A stretch of 21,936 nucleotides of DNA, taken from assembly GCA_934101115.1 (NCBI GenBank), contig CAKOPW010000019.1, forward strand, positions 1 to 21,936. Direction: 5' to 3'. Under the pieces are notes generated by a model that worked only from the letters and a program-made list of their open reading frames with translations, did not search any database and was not told the origin of the DNA. A program made the translations under genes and the position numbers. Origin of the DNA: an uncultured Bacilli bacterium. Lineage in GTDB: Bacteria; Bacillota_I; Bacilli_A; RF39; UBA660. Positions 21,004 through 21,936 of the stretch are shown piece by piece (position 1 is the first letter of the stretch; each line of letters begins with the position of its first letter).

Positions 21004-21936
21004 CTATGCAACTTTAAATGCTGGAGATATACCTATTGTATCATTAGCTTCGTAATAACTCCAACCACCAAGAACATTGGCACTAAAAAAACGAGTATCA
21101 CTATTGATAAATGAGGAACGAAACCACCATTTAAGGTCTGCCCCATTGTATTGCTTTTTAGCTGCTTCATAAATATTTGTTGTTAGACCTTTTTGTTTAT
21201 AGTAATCTAATTGTTTTGTTTCATTATATGATGCATCATAAACGCTTGTTTTGTTATCTTTTTCATCCTCATACACTTCGTGAGAACTTAAGAAATATAA
21301 TTTATCGTTTGTCTCAAAATTGTTTGAATCATTCTTCCCATGTCCAGATATTACTTTTGTTGAAGCAATTACATTTTGCAATTCACTTGGAAGTGCATTA
21401 TATATTGTTCCATTTACATATGTACGTATTTCTGAAGCTTCCCATCCTCCTAAGTTTGTTGCTGTGCTGTTAAATTTTTGAGTTGTTATTACATCGGTAA
21501 ACTCTACTACAAATCCACAAGCTGTTTCACTTGTTTCTCCATTTGTACATTCACTCATATTTGATATACGAACTTCATGTGTTCCAAAATCGCCTAAGTC
21601 AACAACTTTAGTATCTCCTAAATTATATTTACTTGTGTTTCCTGTTTGTACTGCTTTTTGTATCGTTTTCCATGAATCACTTGTGAATGATACTGGATCT
21701 GGAATGTTTTCTTTTCCTATAGTATCTCTTTCTACAGCAGTGAATTCTAATTTACATGTATATTCTTCACTTACTTCTTCTGTTGATGTTTTATCTAGTG
21801 TAATTGTTAATGTTCCATTTATACTTTCTTTTGCTTTTACAACTGTTGCATCATTTTCAAGTTTGTTTTTGATACTTGTATATTTTGATGTTGTTCCGTC
21901 TTTCGGTACACATGTAACACGCACTTCTGCATCATA
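21004..21936 (-). CDS. DUF6273-like secreted or surface protein, 5' end outside the window
   Basis: The frame stays open to 21936 (about 310 residues visible), so the N-terminus lies outside the window; the GTG that could look like a start is internal. The first about 80 residues are beta-rich with a Cys in VRVTCVPKDG and another in EEYTCKLEF. The C-terminal 230 residues match the DUF6273 pattern: SWKTIQKAVQTGNTSKYNLG, EVRISN, FVVEFTD, the NLGGWEASEIRTYVNGTIYN block, VISGHGKND, DKLYFLSSHEVY, a WWFRSS motif and GISPAFKV. The family occurs in large surface proteins of gut Firmicutes; a conserved fold with Trp/Gly-rich strands is likely, with no known activity. A strong terminator follows. Confidence 0.8.
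   Translation of the reverse strand, partial: YDAEVRVTCVPKDGTTSKYTSIKNKLENDATVVKAKESINGTLTITLDKTSTEEVSEEYTCKLEFTAVERDTIGKENIPDPVSFTSDSWKTIQKAVQTGNTSKYNLGDTKVVDLGDFGTHEVRISNMSECTNGETSETACGFVVEFTDVITTQKFNSTATNLGGWEASEIRTYVNGTIYNALPSELQNVIASTKVISGHGKNDSNNFETNDKLYFLSSHEVYEDEKDNKTSVYDASYNETKQLDYYKQKGLTTNIYEAAKKQYNGADLKWWFRSSFINSDTRFFSANVLGGWSYYEANDTIGISPAFKVA

Noticed and set aside
21177..21473. Plus-strand open frame within the DUF6273-like gene
   Set aside because: Antisense shadow of a frame with a clear domain match pattern.
1..21936. tRNA or rRNA genes
   Set aside because: No stretch with conserved tRNA arms (GGTTCRANYCC) or rRNA-like GC-richer blocks was seen on either strand.

Overview
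This window reads as an AT-rich chromosome segment from a Gram-positive-type Bacillota (Firmicutes), most likely an uncultured gut lineage of Bacilli near Erysipelotrichia/RF39. The clues are the very low GC, clear AGGAGG-type ribosome binding sites, consensus TTGACA-17-TATAAT promoters, the classic Firmicute block radC-mreC-mreD-spoIVFA-spoIVFB-rplU-prp-rpmA, a SpoVIF homologue, and an L27 precursor with a Prp cleavage site. The genetic code looks standard: Trp codons checked are TGG, and the Nudix gene ends in TGA overlapping the next ATG. The lineage is inferred from gene content, not from a search. Apart from def, every gene lies on the minus strand, so transcription runs right to left.

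Right to left. (1) 21936-21004: 3' part of a secreted or surface protein with a DUF6273-like domain, ending in a strong terminator. (2) 20914-20282: a small P-loop kinase-like protein with its own promoter and terminator. (3) 20191-14477: a cell-shape, sporulation and ribosome block: SPOR protein, radC, mreC, mreD, spoIVFA, spoIVFB, then an inserted AAA+/DUF4143 ATPase with its own promoter and upstream repeats, then rplU (with a structured leader), prp and rpmA. mreB, minC and minD, usual members of this block, are absent. (4) 14402-12160: two tandem paralogues of an unrecognised family, with their own promoter and terminator. (5) 12087-10163: trmB and mtaB, with a terminator-like hairpin between them. 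(6) 10115-8878: a membrane-anchored LysM protein and a small exported TasA/camelysin-like protein, with their own promoter and terminator. (7) 8789-7470: an unrecognised 439-residue protein, convergent with def and sharing a two-way terminator with it. (8) 6865-7416 (+): peptide deformylase, divergent from an anchored exported protein (6717-5920) that is followed by miaA and a terminator. (9) 4940-1: a likely operon behind a perfect sigma-A promoter: small exported TasA-like protein, DUF5305-like membrane protein, SpoVIF-like protein, Nudix hydrolase, anchored BIG2-like protein, and an ABC exporter (ATPase plus a permease cut by the left edge).

Three themes stand out. There are three tRNA modification enzymes (MiaA, MtaB, TrmB), an L27 maturation pair (Prp/RpmA), and an unusual number of small exported or membrane-anchored proteins. 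No gap exceeds 300 bases; the largest (15375-15577) holds the rplU promoter and leader. No rRNA, tRNA, CRISPR array or transposase was seen. No defence or novel effector system is clearly present; the least explained content is the 12160-14402 paralogue pair, the 7470-8789 orphan and the repeats ahead of the DUF4143 gene.
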